A DNA stretch of 64,000 bases from Halicephalobus mephisto (GCA_009193035.1 SWDT01000483.1:1-64000); one strand, 5' to 3'; shown: positions 1 through 10,900, counted from the stretch's first letter. The notes: generated by a model not told the origin, from the sequence alone. Program-made: numbers and translations.

Positions 1-235
1 GAATCTAGTTCGGAATTAAAAGTTGGTCTTCAGAAGCTGGATATATGAAATCCAGATATCTGATCTTTGGGATTTCACAAATTCCTAGATGATATCCAAC
101 TTATTCATTTTTTCCAACGACATTTACTCCTGGAAATCCCCAACTTTTAACTTCAACTTCTGAATCTAGAAGTCTAGTTACCGTATCTAAGAACTTTTTC
201 CTCAAATTCAAACAATCCTAAAATTCTAAAAATTT
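1..235. repeat. Left arm of intron-borne inverted repeat
   Basis: Read in reverse complement, this stretch matches 1836-2070 closely. Shared words include CTTCAGAAGCTGG, GATATCCAACTTATTC, ACATTTACTCCTGGAAATC and CTAGTTACCGTAT. It lies in the intron before cadherin exon 266-676, while its partner lies after exon 1327-1782. Confidence 0.85.
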
Positions 236-265
236 AAAAATTAAAATACTAAAAAATAATTTCAG

Positions 266-2498
266 AAACGACAATTCTCCGAAATTCGAACAAAATGAAT
301 ATGAAAGAATTCTGGATTCCAAAAGTCTTCCAGGAACTTCGGTTTTGAAAGTTTTTGCTCAAGATTTGGATCGATCTCAAAAAAATCCACTTTTTTATGA
401 AATAATTTCTTCAATTTTCAAACAAAATCAAAGAAGTGAAAAATTCAATAATATTTTTAACATTTCGAAAACTTCCGGAGAAATCAGAATTCTGAAGTCC
501 TTGATCGATTTCGAAGGCGGTTGTTTCGAACTCGGAATCTCCGCCAAAAACGAGGATTCAGAAACCACGACTTCGGTGAGGATCTGGATAGCGGATAAAA
601 AACTCCATGTTATTCCTTTTTTAATCCATCAAAATCCGATCCAATTGACATCCAGCCAGTTGAAAGAATACAACAAGTGAGTTTTTTTTTAAATTAATAA
701 ATATAAAAATTTAAAAAAAATTTTCACGAAATTTTTGAAATAATTTTTTTTTTTAATTTAAAAAATTAGAAATTTTTTCAAAAACAAATTTTTTTTAAAA
801 TTTAAAAATTCAGAAATTTTTCGAAATAAATTTTTTTTAAATTTAAAAAATCAGAAAATTTTTAAAAACAATTTTTAATTTTAAAAAAATTATAAATGTT
901 TTCAAAACAATTTTTTTTAAATTTAAAAAATTAGAAATTTTTCAAAACAAATTTTTTAATTTAAAAAATCAGAAATTTTTTCGAAATAAATTTTTTTAAA
1001 TTTAAAAAATCAGAAATTTTTCAAAACAGATTTTTTTAATTAAAAAATTATAAATGTTTCAAAACAATTTTTTTTTAAATTTAAAAAATTAGAAATTTTT
1101 CAAAACAAATTTTTTTAAATTTTAAAAATTAAAAATTTTTCGAAATTAATTTTTTTTAAATTTTAAAAATTAAAACTTTTTCGAAATTAATTTTTTTTTT
1201 AATTTTAAAAATCAGAAATTTTTAAAATTAATTTTTTTTAAAAAACTCAAAAAATTTTTAAAATGCTTTTAAAAATTCAAAAATCGTTTATTAAATTTTA
1301 AAATTTGAATGTTAACATGATTTTAGGAAACTTTCAAATGCAATTTTTAATTCGACTTTATTGTTTTCTTTGAAATTTTATTCTGTTCCAATAGATGAAA
1401 CTTTTTCGAAAATTGTGAGAGATGCGACTTTGGCCGAATTCATAGCTGTGGATAAAAAAACGAACAAAATTATTCCTTGGATAAATTTAAAAAACTCGAT
1501 CGACGACCTCGACATCGACGGATTGAGCTTCCATCCCGGATTTTCTCAAATAAAAAACAATTTTGAAACTTCTGAATCTTCGTTGCTTCTGTTGTCAGTC
1601 ATCTTCATTCTTCTTCTGATTCTCGTTTTTTTGGTTTTCGGAATTTTGATTTGTTACTACAGAAGGAAATTCGAAAACGAAAAATCCGAACTTGTCCGGG
1701 CCAGAATCGCGGCGGTTACGGACCAAAGAAGTCAAACGAGAAAATGGTCCCCGTATCTAGTGAGACCTCCAGAACTTCTATGGTAGGTTTTAAAAAATAC
1801 AAAAATTGTTTTGGAAAATTTAAAAATTTTCAAGTTTTAGAATTTTAGGATTGTTTGAATTTGAGGAAAAAGTTCTTAGAATACGGTAACTAGACTTCTA
1901 GATTCAGAAGTTGAAGTTAAAAGTTGAGGATTTCCAGGAGTAAATGTCGTTGGAAAAAATCGAATAAGTTGGATATCATCTAGGAGATTTGTGGAATCTC
2001 AAAAACCAAAATTTAAGATTTCATATACCCAGCTTCTGAAGACCAATCTCTAGTTAAAATTCTTAGATTTCAATTATGAAACCATAATTAGAAGTTGACT
2101 TTTAGAATCCAGATATGAAATCTCACCTTCCTATGTTTGAGATTTCGTAAATCCTTTAAATCATATCCAACTTATTTAATTCTTTTCAATGATGTCCACT
2201 GCTCGAAGTCTTGACTTCTGAAGTCATATCCTAAGGGAGAATTCTGAAGTTCACAAATTTGTAATTCCAGATTCAGAATCCAGCAGTTAAATTACTGCAT
2301 TTTGAATAGTTTATTGAGACATGAAAATAGTTATAGTTTTTTTACAAAAATATGAAAATTCATGTACGATGATTCGGGAAATGTGAAAATTTAAATTTTA
2401 GGGAACGAACAACAGCGACGGAAACGACTGGGTCCAGGACGCCTGAACGAAGGGGCTCTTACTCGATCCAAGAAATGAAAGTGGCCATGTTCAGTTAA
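266..2498 (+). CDS. Cadherin-type single-pass membrane protein, C-terminal part (3 exons)
   Basis: Exons are 266-676, 1327-1782 and 2402-2498; GT/AG borders (GTGAGT, GTAGGT donors; TTTCAG, TTTTAG acceptors) keep one frame to the TAA. The first exon opens with NDNSPKF, the linker motif that starts a cadherin repeat. It continues with FAQDLD and an acidic, strand-rich stretch typical of an extracellular cadherin domain. Exon 2 carries a membrane segment of about 25 residues (LLLLSVIFILLLILVFLVFG) followed by the basic stop-transfer CYYRRK. Exon 3 adds a short cytoplasmic tail ending SIQEMKVAMFS. Cadherins mediate calcium-dependent adhesion at the cell surface. The tail here is only about 75 residues and I see no obvious catenin-binding motif. 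Exon 266 needs two bases from an earlier exon outside the window, so the N-terminal repeats are missing. Introns 1 and 2 carry repeats, including an inverted pair around exons 1 and 2. I cannot say which cadherin paralogue this is. Confidence 0.82.
685..1260. repeat. AT-rich degenerate tandem repeat in cadherin intron
   Basis: About ten imperfect copies of a 55-65 bp unit. Each alternates a T-run, a TTTAAAAAATTAGAAAT-like block and CAAAACAAA or CGAAATAAA. There is no coding potential. Confidence 0.75.
1836..2070. repeat. Right arm of intron-borne inverted repeat
   Basis: Reverse-complement partner of 1-235, with a few substitutions and short indels. It lies inside the intron between the last two cadherin exons. 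The two arms enclose two exons and could pair in the pre-mRNA. Confidence 0.85.
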
Positions 2499-2575
2499 AT
2501 TATTGTTTTTTATTCAGGAAAAATACAGTATTTATCAGAATATATGAAATTGTTAAAGTTTTACAAATATTTAAG

Positions 2576-2581
2576 AATAAA
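2576..2581 (+). promoter_or_regulatory. Likely poly(A) signal of the cadherin gene
   Basis: AATAAA about 80 bases past the cadherin stop codon, on the same strand. Confidence 0.5.
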
Positions 2582-2599
2582 ATTAAATACCTTTCACGA

Positions 2600-3300
2600 A
2601 ATGTGTACTCAGAATTTACTTTGTCTTTTATAAGCATCTTCAAGCGCACAGAAATGGCTGAATATATGAAGTTTCGTACATGGATTGGTTACACATAATT
2701 CAAAATCTTCTGGAATTTCAGTTGGAATCTGTTTTTTACAATTAGCTTTAGAAATACGCGAATTACAACAATATAATTTCACAAATTTACCGATTTTATA
2801 TCATCCGAGATTTCTTAAAATTTGTACTCAGAATCCGTTTTATTTTTTCATAATCGTCTCCAACAACACTGAAATTACTAAATATATGCATTTGCATATA
2901 TGTATTAGTTATATATCATCCGAAATCGTCTAGAATTTGTATTTAAAATTTATTTTTATAACCATCTTCAAGCGCACAGAAATAACTGAATATATGAAGT
3001 TTCGTGCATGGATTGGTTACACATAATTCGAAATTTTCTGGAATTTCAATTGAAATCTGTTTTTTACAATGAGCTTTAGAAATACGCGAATTACAACAAT
3101 ATAATTTCACAAATTTACCGATTTTATATCATCCGAGATTTCTTAAAATTTGTACTCAGAATCCGTTTAATTTTTTGATAATCATCTTCAACAATACTGA
3201 AATTACTAAATATATGCATTTACATATATGGATTAGTTATATATCGTCCGAATTTTTTACTTAAGATCTATTTTATTTTTTTATAATCATCTTCAAAATC
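2600..3300. repeat. Direct tandem duplication, unit about 330 bp
   Basis: 2634-2930 and 2966-3250 share long identical stretches, such as TCTTCAAGCGCACAGAAAT, GGATTGGTTACACATAATTC and CAATATAATTTCACAAATTT. Within each unit, half-length similarities (ACTCAGAATCCGTTT, ATATATCATCCGA) suggest a still older, shorter repeat. I see no gene here. Confidence 0.85.
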
Positions 3301-3431
3301 CCAAAAATTATAGTAATTTCATATAGTGACAACAAAAACAAAAAAGAACTCTGATTTTTCGATGCATTTATTTTTTGTAAACTTTGTTAATTTATAATTT
3401 TTTAAAGTTAAATAAAAAACAATCAAACGTC

Positions 3432-3436
3432 AAAAA
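3432..3436 (-). terminator. Pol III terminator of tRNA-Asn
   Basis: A run of five T on the minus strand, 8 bases after the discriminator base of the tRNA. Confidence 0.75.
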
Positions 3437-3444
3437 GTGAACTT

Positions 3445-3517
3445 CGCTCCTGGGTGGGCTCGAACCACCGACCTTTCGGTTAACAGCCGAACGCGCTGCC
3501 GTTTACGCCACAAGAGC
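3445..3517 (-). tRNA. tRNA-Asn (anticodon GTT)
   Basis: On the minus strand the sequence folds as a full cloverleaf. The acceptor is GCTCTTG/CAGGAGC with one G-T pair. The D-arm begins GCG. The anticodon stem TTCGG/CCGAA surrounds loop CTGTTAA, giving anticodon GTT. The T-arm is GGTGG TTCGAGC CCACC. The discriminator base is G, usual for Asn. No intron is present, and CCA is not encoded, as expected for a eukaryotic nuclear gene. The internal A and B boxes (TGGCGTAAACGG-like and GGTTCGAGCCC) should recruit RNA polymerase III. A T5 run follows on the minus strand. Confidence 0.96.
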
Positions 3518-3689
3518 CCATTCCGGAAGCTAAAAAATAAATTAAAAATAAAATTTAAATTGTTAAATTAAAAATTACGAAATACTCCAGAGTTCAAAAC
3601 ACATTTATAGTTTCAAAAGCCACGAATTCACAATCATTCAACATCATTACTAAATTACCAATTTTAGAAAATTTAGAAAAATATGGGGT

Positions 3690-4015
3690 TTTATGATTAG
3701 CTCAGTTGAAAGACAGCCGATCAACATGAAAAATCACTTGACCACATTTTCTGTTCGAAACCATAGAAAATTAATTTTCCAGAACATTTTCCACTTAATT
3801 TTAAACATAATTTTATTTTTTTAAATTTAAAATTTTCCGTTCAAAACCGTACAAAATTAATTTTTTAGAACATTTTCCACTTTATTTTACATATAATTTT
3901 ATTTTTTTTAAACATTCCGTTCGAAACCATATAAAATTAATTTTTTAGAACATTTTCTACTTTATTTTAAACATAGTTTTATTTTTTTTTAATTTGTACA
4001 TTTTTTTAAAACTGT
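3690..4015. repeat. Tandem repeat, unit about 85-100 bp, three to four copies
   Basis: Copies start with CCGTTCGAAACCAT or a variant, followed by AAATTAATTTT, AGAACATTTTCCACTT and a T-rich end. Nothing coding is visible. Confidence 0.7.
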
Positions 4016-4235
4016 AAAAAAATAATTTTTAACAATTTTAGAATTACAATATTCAATAATCAAAATTTTTAAATCTTTCAAAATACATGTTGATTTTAAA
4101 ATTATTATAAAAATTAAAATTTTTAGTTTTCAGGACTTTAGACTTTGAATGCTACTTTCGAAAGCACAATTATAAAAGTAAAATTGTTACGTAATTGCCT
4201 AGATATACGTGTTTGAAATATTCCAAAACCATATT

Positions 4236-4292
4236 ATTATCAAAATAAAAAATAAAAAATAAAAAATAAAAAATAAAAAATAAAAATTATTT
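4236..4292. repeat. AAAAAAT-type microsatellite
   Basis: Seven or so copies of a 7-8 bp A-rich unit containing one T. Confidence 0.8.
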
Positions 4293-4339
4293 ACGAAGTT
4301 GTTTCGACGTGAATTTTAAAAATCTTTTAAATTATTAGT

Positions 4340-4930
4340 TTTGGATGTTAAAGTACTTTGAAAATTTCTAGAAAATTCTATAAAATTTTCGGAATTTTCT
4401 TCTGATTTCTAGAAGCCTCTGAGAACTTTTAGGATTTTTCGATAATCCTGAAAAATTCTATTAAATTCTGAAATTTTTGAAAAACTATCGAAATTCTAGA
4501 AGAATTCAGAATTTTCTATAAGATTCTACAAGACTCTCAAAGTCTGTTACTAGATTCCACAAGTTTGTAAGAACTTTGAAAGTCCTCAATTTCAGACAAC
4601 TCTGAAAAATTCTGTTAATTCTAAAATTCTAGACGAATTCAGAAACCTCTATAAAATCCTACAAGACCCTCAAAGTCTGTTACTAGATTCCACAAGTTTG
4701 TAAGAACTTTGAAAGTTCTCAATTTCAGACAATTCTGGAAAATTCTGTTAATTCTAAAATTCTAGACGAATTCAGAATTTTCTATAAGATCCTACAACAT
4801 CTTCCAAATCTGCTACTGAATTCCACAAGTTTCTAAAATTTCCAATTTCAGATGACTTCAGAAATTTCTCTTGAGTTCTGAATTTTCCTCAATATTCTAA
4901 AATTCTCCAGAATCTCCCAAGACGTTTTAA
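4340..4930. repeat. Degenerate tandem repeat, unit about 140-150 bp
   Basis: Three recognisable copies share CTACAAGACTCTCAAAGTCT, AGATTCCACAAGTTTGTAAG and AATTCTAAAATTCTAGACGA. The flanks decay into TTCTAGAA-type words. Confidence 0.75.
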
Positions 4931-5473
4931 TTCAAAAAAATCGATTAGTATGAGTCACTTTTTAATTTTAAAGTAAACACAAATTTTAAAATTTGTGTCA
5001 TTTGGAAAAGTCATACTTGGTCACGAGGAAAGTAATAATAAAGTTGTCTTCCACATTTTCGAAATTTTCCAGAGCAATTATAGACGAATAAGTGATGAAA
5101 AAATTGCGTGTGATGTCGACAATTTTATTTAAATTTAGAAAAAAGCTGAATTTTATTCAAATTGGTCTTTAAAATTTCAATGAAAATGGTTGCAAACTAA
5201 GAATACAGAATCAGAAGCTTTTTTGCAAGGTCCATGTGAACGACCGAACCACTTTTCAAGTACCAGAATATTATTCTATTTATTCCCCTACCGCACACTC
5301 AAAGTTCACAAACAATACTAAAGTTAAGCTTCCTTGTACCTTTGATCCAACTCATCCGTCGGTGCGAGTCTTCTGTTCCTAGGACCTTAGAATTCTTCTT
5401 ATCATCTAGTTTGTTTTTGGTCAACCGGGCCTCTAATGAGAGATATCCAGAGGGCCAGGCTTCTAGCTGCCGG

Positions 5474-5545
5474 TCTTCGGTCGGGAATTGAACCCGAGTC
5501 TCGTGAATTTTAATTCACGTGTACTACCATTGTACTATCCGAGGA
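5474..5545 (-). tRNA. tRNA-like sequence, probably a tRNA-Asp-related pseudogene
   Basis: On the minus strand it begins TCCTCGGATAGTACAATGG and ends with a good T-arm (GGGTTCAATTCCCG) and the acceptor half CCGAAGA. Start and end resemble nematode tRNA-Asp. The anticodon arm is wrong: stem CGTGA/TCACG leaves an 8-base loop, and the alternative GTGAA/TTCAC leaves 6, so no anticodon can be read with confidence. The acceptor has one C-A mismatch, and no T-run terminator follows. Length is normal at 72 nt. I read it as degenerate or tRNA-derived. Confidence 0.5.
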
Positions 5546-5759
5546 CATCAGAATATTATGGTATCGTTAAAATTAAAACCCAGGATTCGCGGTTGATTGT
5601 TGAACTTTTCCGTGTTATGATCCAGGTTTTGAATTAACTATTGTGGGTTTAATCTATCCATATATTGTTATCTTGCTTTGGAAACGGTTCGACAAAGTAC
5701 CAAAGTGCATATAAATTTGGGAGTTTTCCGTGTTACGATACAACTTTGGAAACTTTTCA

Positions 5760-6545
5760 AAAACCAATTCATCTTATCAAAGTTAGGATTAGGATTTGAG
5801 AATGGAATTTCGCAGTAAGGTACGATTTAGGAACTTTTTCAAAAAGTTGTATTTCATTTATCAGAGTTAATTATTGTAAGTTGAAATTGAACTCTTCACG
5901 TCAAGACATGATTCAGAACCTCTTCCAGAAACTACTTCCTTTATCAAAATTGACAACCAAAACAAAATCCTCCTACCAAGACATGTATTATAGAACTTTT
6001 TTCAAAATACTGTAATTCATTTCACTAAAGTTCAGAATTAACATTTGACGTTTGAATTTTTTTATTAAGACATGACTCAAGCTCTTTTTCAAGAACCTTT
6101 AAAAAACTTTAATTTTTTCACAAATCAACTGATGCATGTTTTAAAGCTCTTTTGAATTGTAGTATCTCAAATAAAGCTACAGAATAAATGAACTCTTCAG
6201 TAAGCTAAAGAAAGATTTAATTTTTTGAAATTTGTGAGTCATGTCTTAGCAAAAAATTTAAATGCCAAATGCTAATTCTGAACTTTAATGAAATGAATTA
6301 CAGTATTTTGAAAAAAGTTCTATAATCCATGTCTTGGTAGGAAGATTTTGTTTTGGTTGTCAATTTTGATAAAGTAGTAGTTTCTGGAAGAGGTTCTGAA
6401 TCATGTCTTGACCTGAAGAGTTCAATTTCAACTTACAATCATTAACTCTGATAAATGAAATACAACTTTTTGAAAAAGTTCCTAAATCGTACCTTACTGC
6501 GACATTCCATTCTCAAATCCTAATCCTAACTTTCATAAAATACAG
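5760..6545. repeat. Large fold-back (inverted repeat), arms about 350 bp
   Basis: The left arm (about 5770-6125) and right arm (about 6190-6540) are reverse complements with few differences. Matching words include CAAAATACTGTAATTCATTT against AAATGAATTACAGTATTTTG, and ACCAAGACATG against CATGTCTTGGT. The centre is near 6155. A further half-related stretch lies at 5580-5760 (TTTTCCGTGTTATGAT and TTTTCCGTGTTACGAT). There is no transposase frame, so it is a non-autonomous fold-back element. Confidence 0.88.
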
Positions 6546-6559
6546 TACCACCTGAACTT

Positions 6560-7010
6560 TCGGAATTTAGCAATTACATAAGATACTGAATTTGGACCTT
6601 AATCCTTACATCATATTTGTTCTGAGAAGTGCAAATTTCGAGATCATTTTAATTTCAAAAATTCGTGTTGGTTTTTTGATATCTGTCACGAAACAAAATG
6701 GCATTTTGCAATGAAGCCTTGATGAGCATGATGAGATCGTTCATTAAAACGCGAGTAAAAGCTGACGTCAAAAATAATTTAAGTAGACCGAAAATCAGCT
6801 TTTTTTAAGAAGCTTTTGATGATCGTAGTAAATTTATTTTCTCCACATCCGGATAGAAATTAGGGCAGAATAACGTAAGAGTGAAGTTTATTTCTAACGC
6901 GAAACCTTATAGACTATAATGATTATTTTTTTAAAGCTGATTATGACGTAAAAGGTCAAAAAACAAAATAAATCCCTACTACGAAGGTTACTGAAGACAA
7001 TAACAACTTT
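6560..7010. other. Intergenic stretch with no recognised feature
   Basis: Mixed-composition sequence between two fold-back repeats. I find no open frame with splice sites, no RNA gene and no clear repeat. Confidence 0.5.
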
Positions 7011-7015
7011 ATTCA

Positions 7016-7344
7016 CAAGTGTCCTGCAACCACACCTAATTGAGTGTAACCAACACAAAAGCCCCTGAGGATATCCTCATATATTGGATTATAACTGAAC
7101 GTAATCGATGGCAGGATTGTAATCCAACAAAAATTGATCTTAATTGAGCACAATCGACATGTTTGGACCATGTTTTCCCGCACTTAAAAGGTATAAGCAT
7201 GTCGATTGTGCTCAATTAAGATGAACTTTTGTTGGATTATAATCCTACCATTGATTACGTTCCGTTAAAATCCAATATATGAGGATATCCTCAGGGGCTT
7301 TTGTGTTGATTATGCTCAATTAGGTGTGATTGTAGAACACTTGT
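7016..7344. mobile_element. Fold-back MITE-like element, arms about 148 bp
   Basis: Arms 7016-7163 and 7196-7344 are near-perfect reverse complements around a 30-bp loop. Examples are CACAAAAGCCCCTGAGGATA against TATCCTCAGGGGCTTTTGTG, and GCACAATCGACATG against CATGTCGATTGTGC. It is too short to encode a transposase. The outermost bases (ACAAGTG/CACTTG) would be its ends. The class is not assigned. Confidence 0.85.
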
Positions 7345-7439
7345 TTTTTGCCAATGCGAGTAGGATTTAACATAAAAAATTAAATCAACTCCCATCATGG
7401 AAGTTCCTGAAAACTACAGTAATTTATTCGTTATGAAGT

Positions 7440-7815
7440 GCAAGTAGAATTAGGCACACAAAAAATTGATTCTTGTCGCGAAAGTCCCTAATTATTTTCA
7501 ACTTTTTCGTTTACCAGTGCGCAGAAGAGAACAGTAGAGAAAACTGAAATCAACTCCTGCCACGAAAGTTCCTGATAACCATTTTCGATTTTTCGTTTAC
7601 CAGTGCGAGTGGGATCGCGCGCGAGAGAAAAGCAAAAGAAAAGTTCAAAATCGACTCTCGCCGCGAAAGTCCCTGATAACCCTGATTGTTTCTCTCCAGT
7701 GGTTCCAATTTCACACAAAAACCTAAAAGAAAACCAAAGTCTATCTTTAATTATTTATTTTTTTCTCATCACTTTTTGTTTTCTTTCTTGTTATCGACGT
7801 GCTTATTAGACTAAA
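7440..7815. repeat. Interspersed repeat with internal GCGAAAGTCCCTGATAA units
   Basis: Three internal units, each ending in CGCGAAAGTCC or CACGAAAGTTCC with TGATAACC, joined by TTTACCAGTGCGAGTGGGAT. The block from about 7595 to 7805 reappears in reverse complement at about 17800-18030, inside intron 2 of the secreted-protein gene, down to CTATCTTTAATTATTTATTT. It gives open frames on both strands by chance. Confidence 0.8.
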
Positions 7816-7949
7816 TCTATTATTAAAGGTTATTCCGTTAATCACTTCCTACAAGAAGACACAATTGACGTCATAATATTACATAGTATTTTTTGTATTA
7901 TCTAGAATTCCCTTGAGAAATTGAAATTACGGTATTTAGTTGAACTTTA

Positions 7950-8335
7950 GTATTGATATCACGTGGCACCCTTTCCCGTGAGTTAAAACGGGTCCCGTCT
8001 GCTTCGCACGGGCTTTTGAATATCCGCTTTAACACATCGAATCGTTTTCGAAAAAAAAAGATTAAATTAAATACACAATGTTTGACTTTGTCTAATATTT
8101 CTGCTTTTGGTTCACAAAATACTTTAAATTTTCACGATTTCGGACTTGACGAGATCACGTATGACCAGGGATCTTTGGGTCGTCTGATCATCTTGTCTTT
8201 GGTCTTCTGAGATCCTTTTATGAACTCTTGAAAGCCAACCTTCGACTCCAGGTACCCCGGGCTGCACCGTATGACATCTGGTCCTTCGTCCCCCCAGGGC
8301 TCGAATAGCCAGATGTGGGTAATCACGTTTTTGAA
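7950..8335. other. Locally GC-richer island, function unknown
   Basis: Composition rises sharply (for example CAGGTACCCCGGGCTGCACC near 8251) compared with the AT-rich flanks. Both strands stay open for 64-85 codons, but neither frame has a convincing start, splice borders or a domain I know. It may be a remnant of a mobile-element gene or an old exon. Confidence 0.3.
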
Positions 8336-8339
8336 AATC

Positions 8340-9400
8340 TAGATTCTATTCATTATAAATTAATGAATTGTTTGAATTGTGTGGGAAATGAATAAGCTGA
8401 TTCATAAATGAAGTCATCAAAATTTCAATATTTTTATATTTCCTAAGATTAAAAACCAAATTTCGAAAATTTATGAATTTTAAAGATTTTAAAAATTTTT
8501 AGATTTTCTGAATTTTAAAAATTTTCAAAATTTCCGAATTTAAAAATTTTTAGATTTTTTGAATTTTTAAATTTTCAAAATTTTCGAATTTTTGAATTTT
8601 AAAAATTTTCATTTTAAAATTTCCTAAGATCAAAAATTACATTCCGAAATTTTATAAAAATTAATTTTATTAATTATGGAAGCTTCCGTTGAATAATTGG
8701 ATCCAACTTATTTTTCTTTTTTGAGATTTCGAAAAGTAGTATCATTTCCGGACAACTTTTAATTTCTCAAATAAATCTTATTTCTGAAAATCTCAATGTT
8801 TTTTATTTTTAACAAAAAAGTTCCAAGTTAATGTTTTTGAATAAATTGTGTACCAAACAAAGATTTTTTTTGGAGTTTTAAATGCAAGTATAAACAAGGA
8901 AGAATACTTGGGGATAACTTTTAATTTTTAAATTAAAAAATATTTAAATTTAAAAAAAATTTAAATTAAAAAAATATTTAAATTTAAAAAAATATTAAAA
9001 ATTTTATAATTTTATTTTTAATTTTGGAAAATATTGAAAATTTTATAATTTTATTTTTAATTTTAAAAATATTAAAAATTTTATAATTTTATTTTTAATT
9101 TTAAAAATATTGAAAATTTTATAATTTTGTTTTCAATTTTAAAAATATTAAAAATTTTATAATTTTATTTTTAATTTTAAAAATATTAAAAACTTTATAA
9201 TTTTGTTTTCAATTTTAAAAATATTAAAAATTTTATAATTTTATTTTTAATTTTAAAAATATTGAAAATTTTATAATTTTGTTTCTAATTTTAAAAATAT
9301 TAAAATTTCCAATAATTTTATTTTTGTTTTTAATTTTAAAAATATTAAAAACTTTATAATTTTGTTTTTGTTTTTAATTTTAAAAATATAGAGAAATTTA
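8340..9400. repeat. AT-rich region with 38-bp tandem repeat
   Basis: 8340-8930 is simple AT-rich sequence. From about 8936 to 9390 a 38-bp unit runs for about ten imperfect copies, built from AAAAATATTAAAAATTTTAT and AATTTTATTTTTAATTTT. Confidence 0.8.
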
Positions 9401-9639
9401 AAGTGGGATCATTGGTCCTCTCTAGAGAAGTTTCTAATTATATTCATACCACTCCCAAAATTTCCAAAAATACCAAAAAAAATTTATTATTATTCTAAAA
9501 CTAGCAAAATTTAAAAAATTCACAGGGGAATATTCCTGACTCCCTCCGGGAAAATTTCTAAATTTGTTCATGACACCCTCAAATTTCTAAAAATAATAAA
9601 ATAGGAACTATATTTTTTAATTATTTTTTAAAGTCCATA

Positions 9640-10060
9640 GAGATCGACATTGAAGTTAAAATTAAAATTTGCACCTTGCCCGCAACGTTTGGGCAGATAA
9701 GTCGAGATAAAAGTCAAAATTGCACCTTGCGCGCAGTGTTTTTTCAATTCAGTAGATATCAAAGTCAAAATTGCACCTTGCGCGCAGTATTCTGGAAAGT
9801 CAGTAGATATAAAAATTAAACTTGCACCCTGCACGCAGTATTCTAGAAAGTTAACAGATATGGAAATTAAACTTGCACCCTGCGCGCAATATTCTCTCAA
9901 TTCAGTAGATATCAAAATTAAACTTGCACCTTGCGCGCAATATTCCCTCAATTCAGTAGATATCAAAATTAAACTTGCACCCTGCGCGCAGTATTTTCTC
10001 AATTCAGTAGATATCAAAATTAAACTTGCACCTTGCGCGCAATATTCCGGCAAGTTGGCT
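9640..10060. repeat. 51-bp minisatellite with TTGCGCGCAA core, locus 1
   Basis: Eight copies of a 51-bp unit: TGCACCTTGCGCGCA, a variable AT block, CAATTCAGTAGATATC and AAAATTAAAC. Because 51 = 3 x 17, both strands show a long open frame made of a 17-residue repeat. That is a period effect, not evidence of a protein. The core TTGCGCGCAA is a perfect 10-bp palindrome. The same family occurs at 25575-26010 and 45410-45870. Confidence 0.92.
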
Positions 10061-10079
10061 TACTTAATTGTTATGTAAA

Positions 10080-10900
10080 AATGCACTCTAATTTCAACGT
10101 TGACCTTTTTATGAACTTCGTCATTGAAATTTTAAAGTATCCAAAATTTTACAAACATCATTCTGGATTTCTTACGTAAAAATTTTAAATTATAACCTTC
10201 TAAAATTCTGGAAAATATCAAAAAGGAAATTTTATAGTTTTAATTCCAAAATTTTTAAAAATAAAAAAAATTATATTTTTAATTTTTATTTAATTTTTAA
10301 AAATAAAAAAATTTATTTTTTTTAATTTTTAAAAAACTTATATTTTTAATTTTTAAAAAAATTTTAAAAAATGATGATTTTAATTTTTAAAAATTCACAA
10401 GGAAGATCCTTGGTTTTTGTTTGTTTAAAAATTCCGACTTATAATTTTAAATACGTTTTAGTTTTTTGGATTTTTGAAAAACTTGTCCTTGGAAGTGTCG
10501 GTGTTCTTTGTCCTCAGGATTTCGAGTTTAGAGATGTATAATTAGGTACCGTAATTGCATATTTGGAATATTTTCTCAAAGTTACAAAACATGTATCGAA
10601 AAATATGACGTTTGAAAATTAATTTTTTTGGAAATTAAAAATTTTTATTTTTTTTGAAAATTTAAAAATTAAAAAAAATTAATTTTTCGAAAATTTAAAA
10701 TTTTTATTTTTTTATTTACAGTATATTTGTTTACTTTTAATTACAGTAGACTTGTTTAATCCGAATGACGTTAATTATTTTTATTTTCGATTACAGTAAC
10801 TTTGTTCGATTCTGATGGCAATTTTTAAGAATTTTTGATAATGATAGATTTACTGAAGTCTAAAAAATTGAATTTCTTTGTGCTTTTTTTTATCAAACTT
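10080..10900. other. AT-rich intergenic stretch, nothing recognised
   Basis: Poly-A/T-rich words with TTACAGTA fragments. I see no open frame with coding character and no stable hairpin. Confidence 0.5.

Noticed and set aside
4236..4292. A-rich 7-mer considered as telomere-like repeat
   Set aside because: Nematode telomeres are TTAGGC; this is a plain A/T microsatellite.
9640..10060. Regular spaced repeats considered as a CRISPR array
   Set aside because: Units are contiguous without unique spacers, the genome is eukaryotic, and no cas genes exist.
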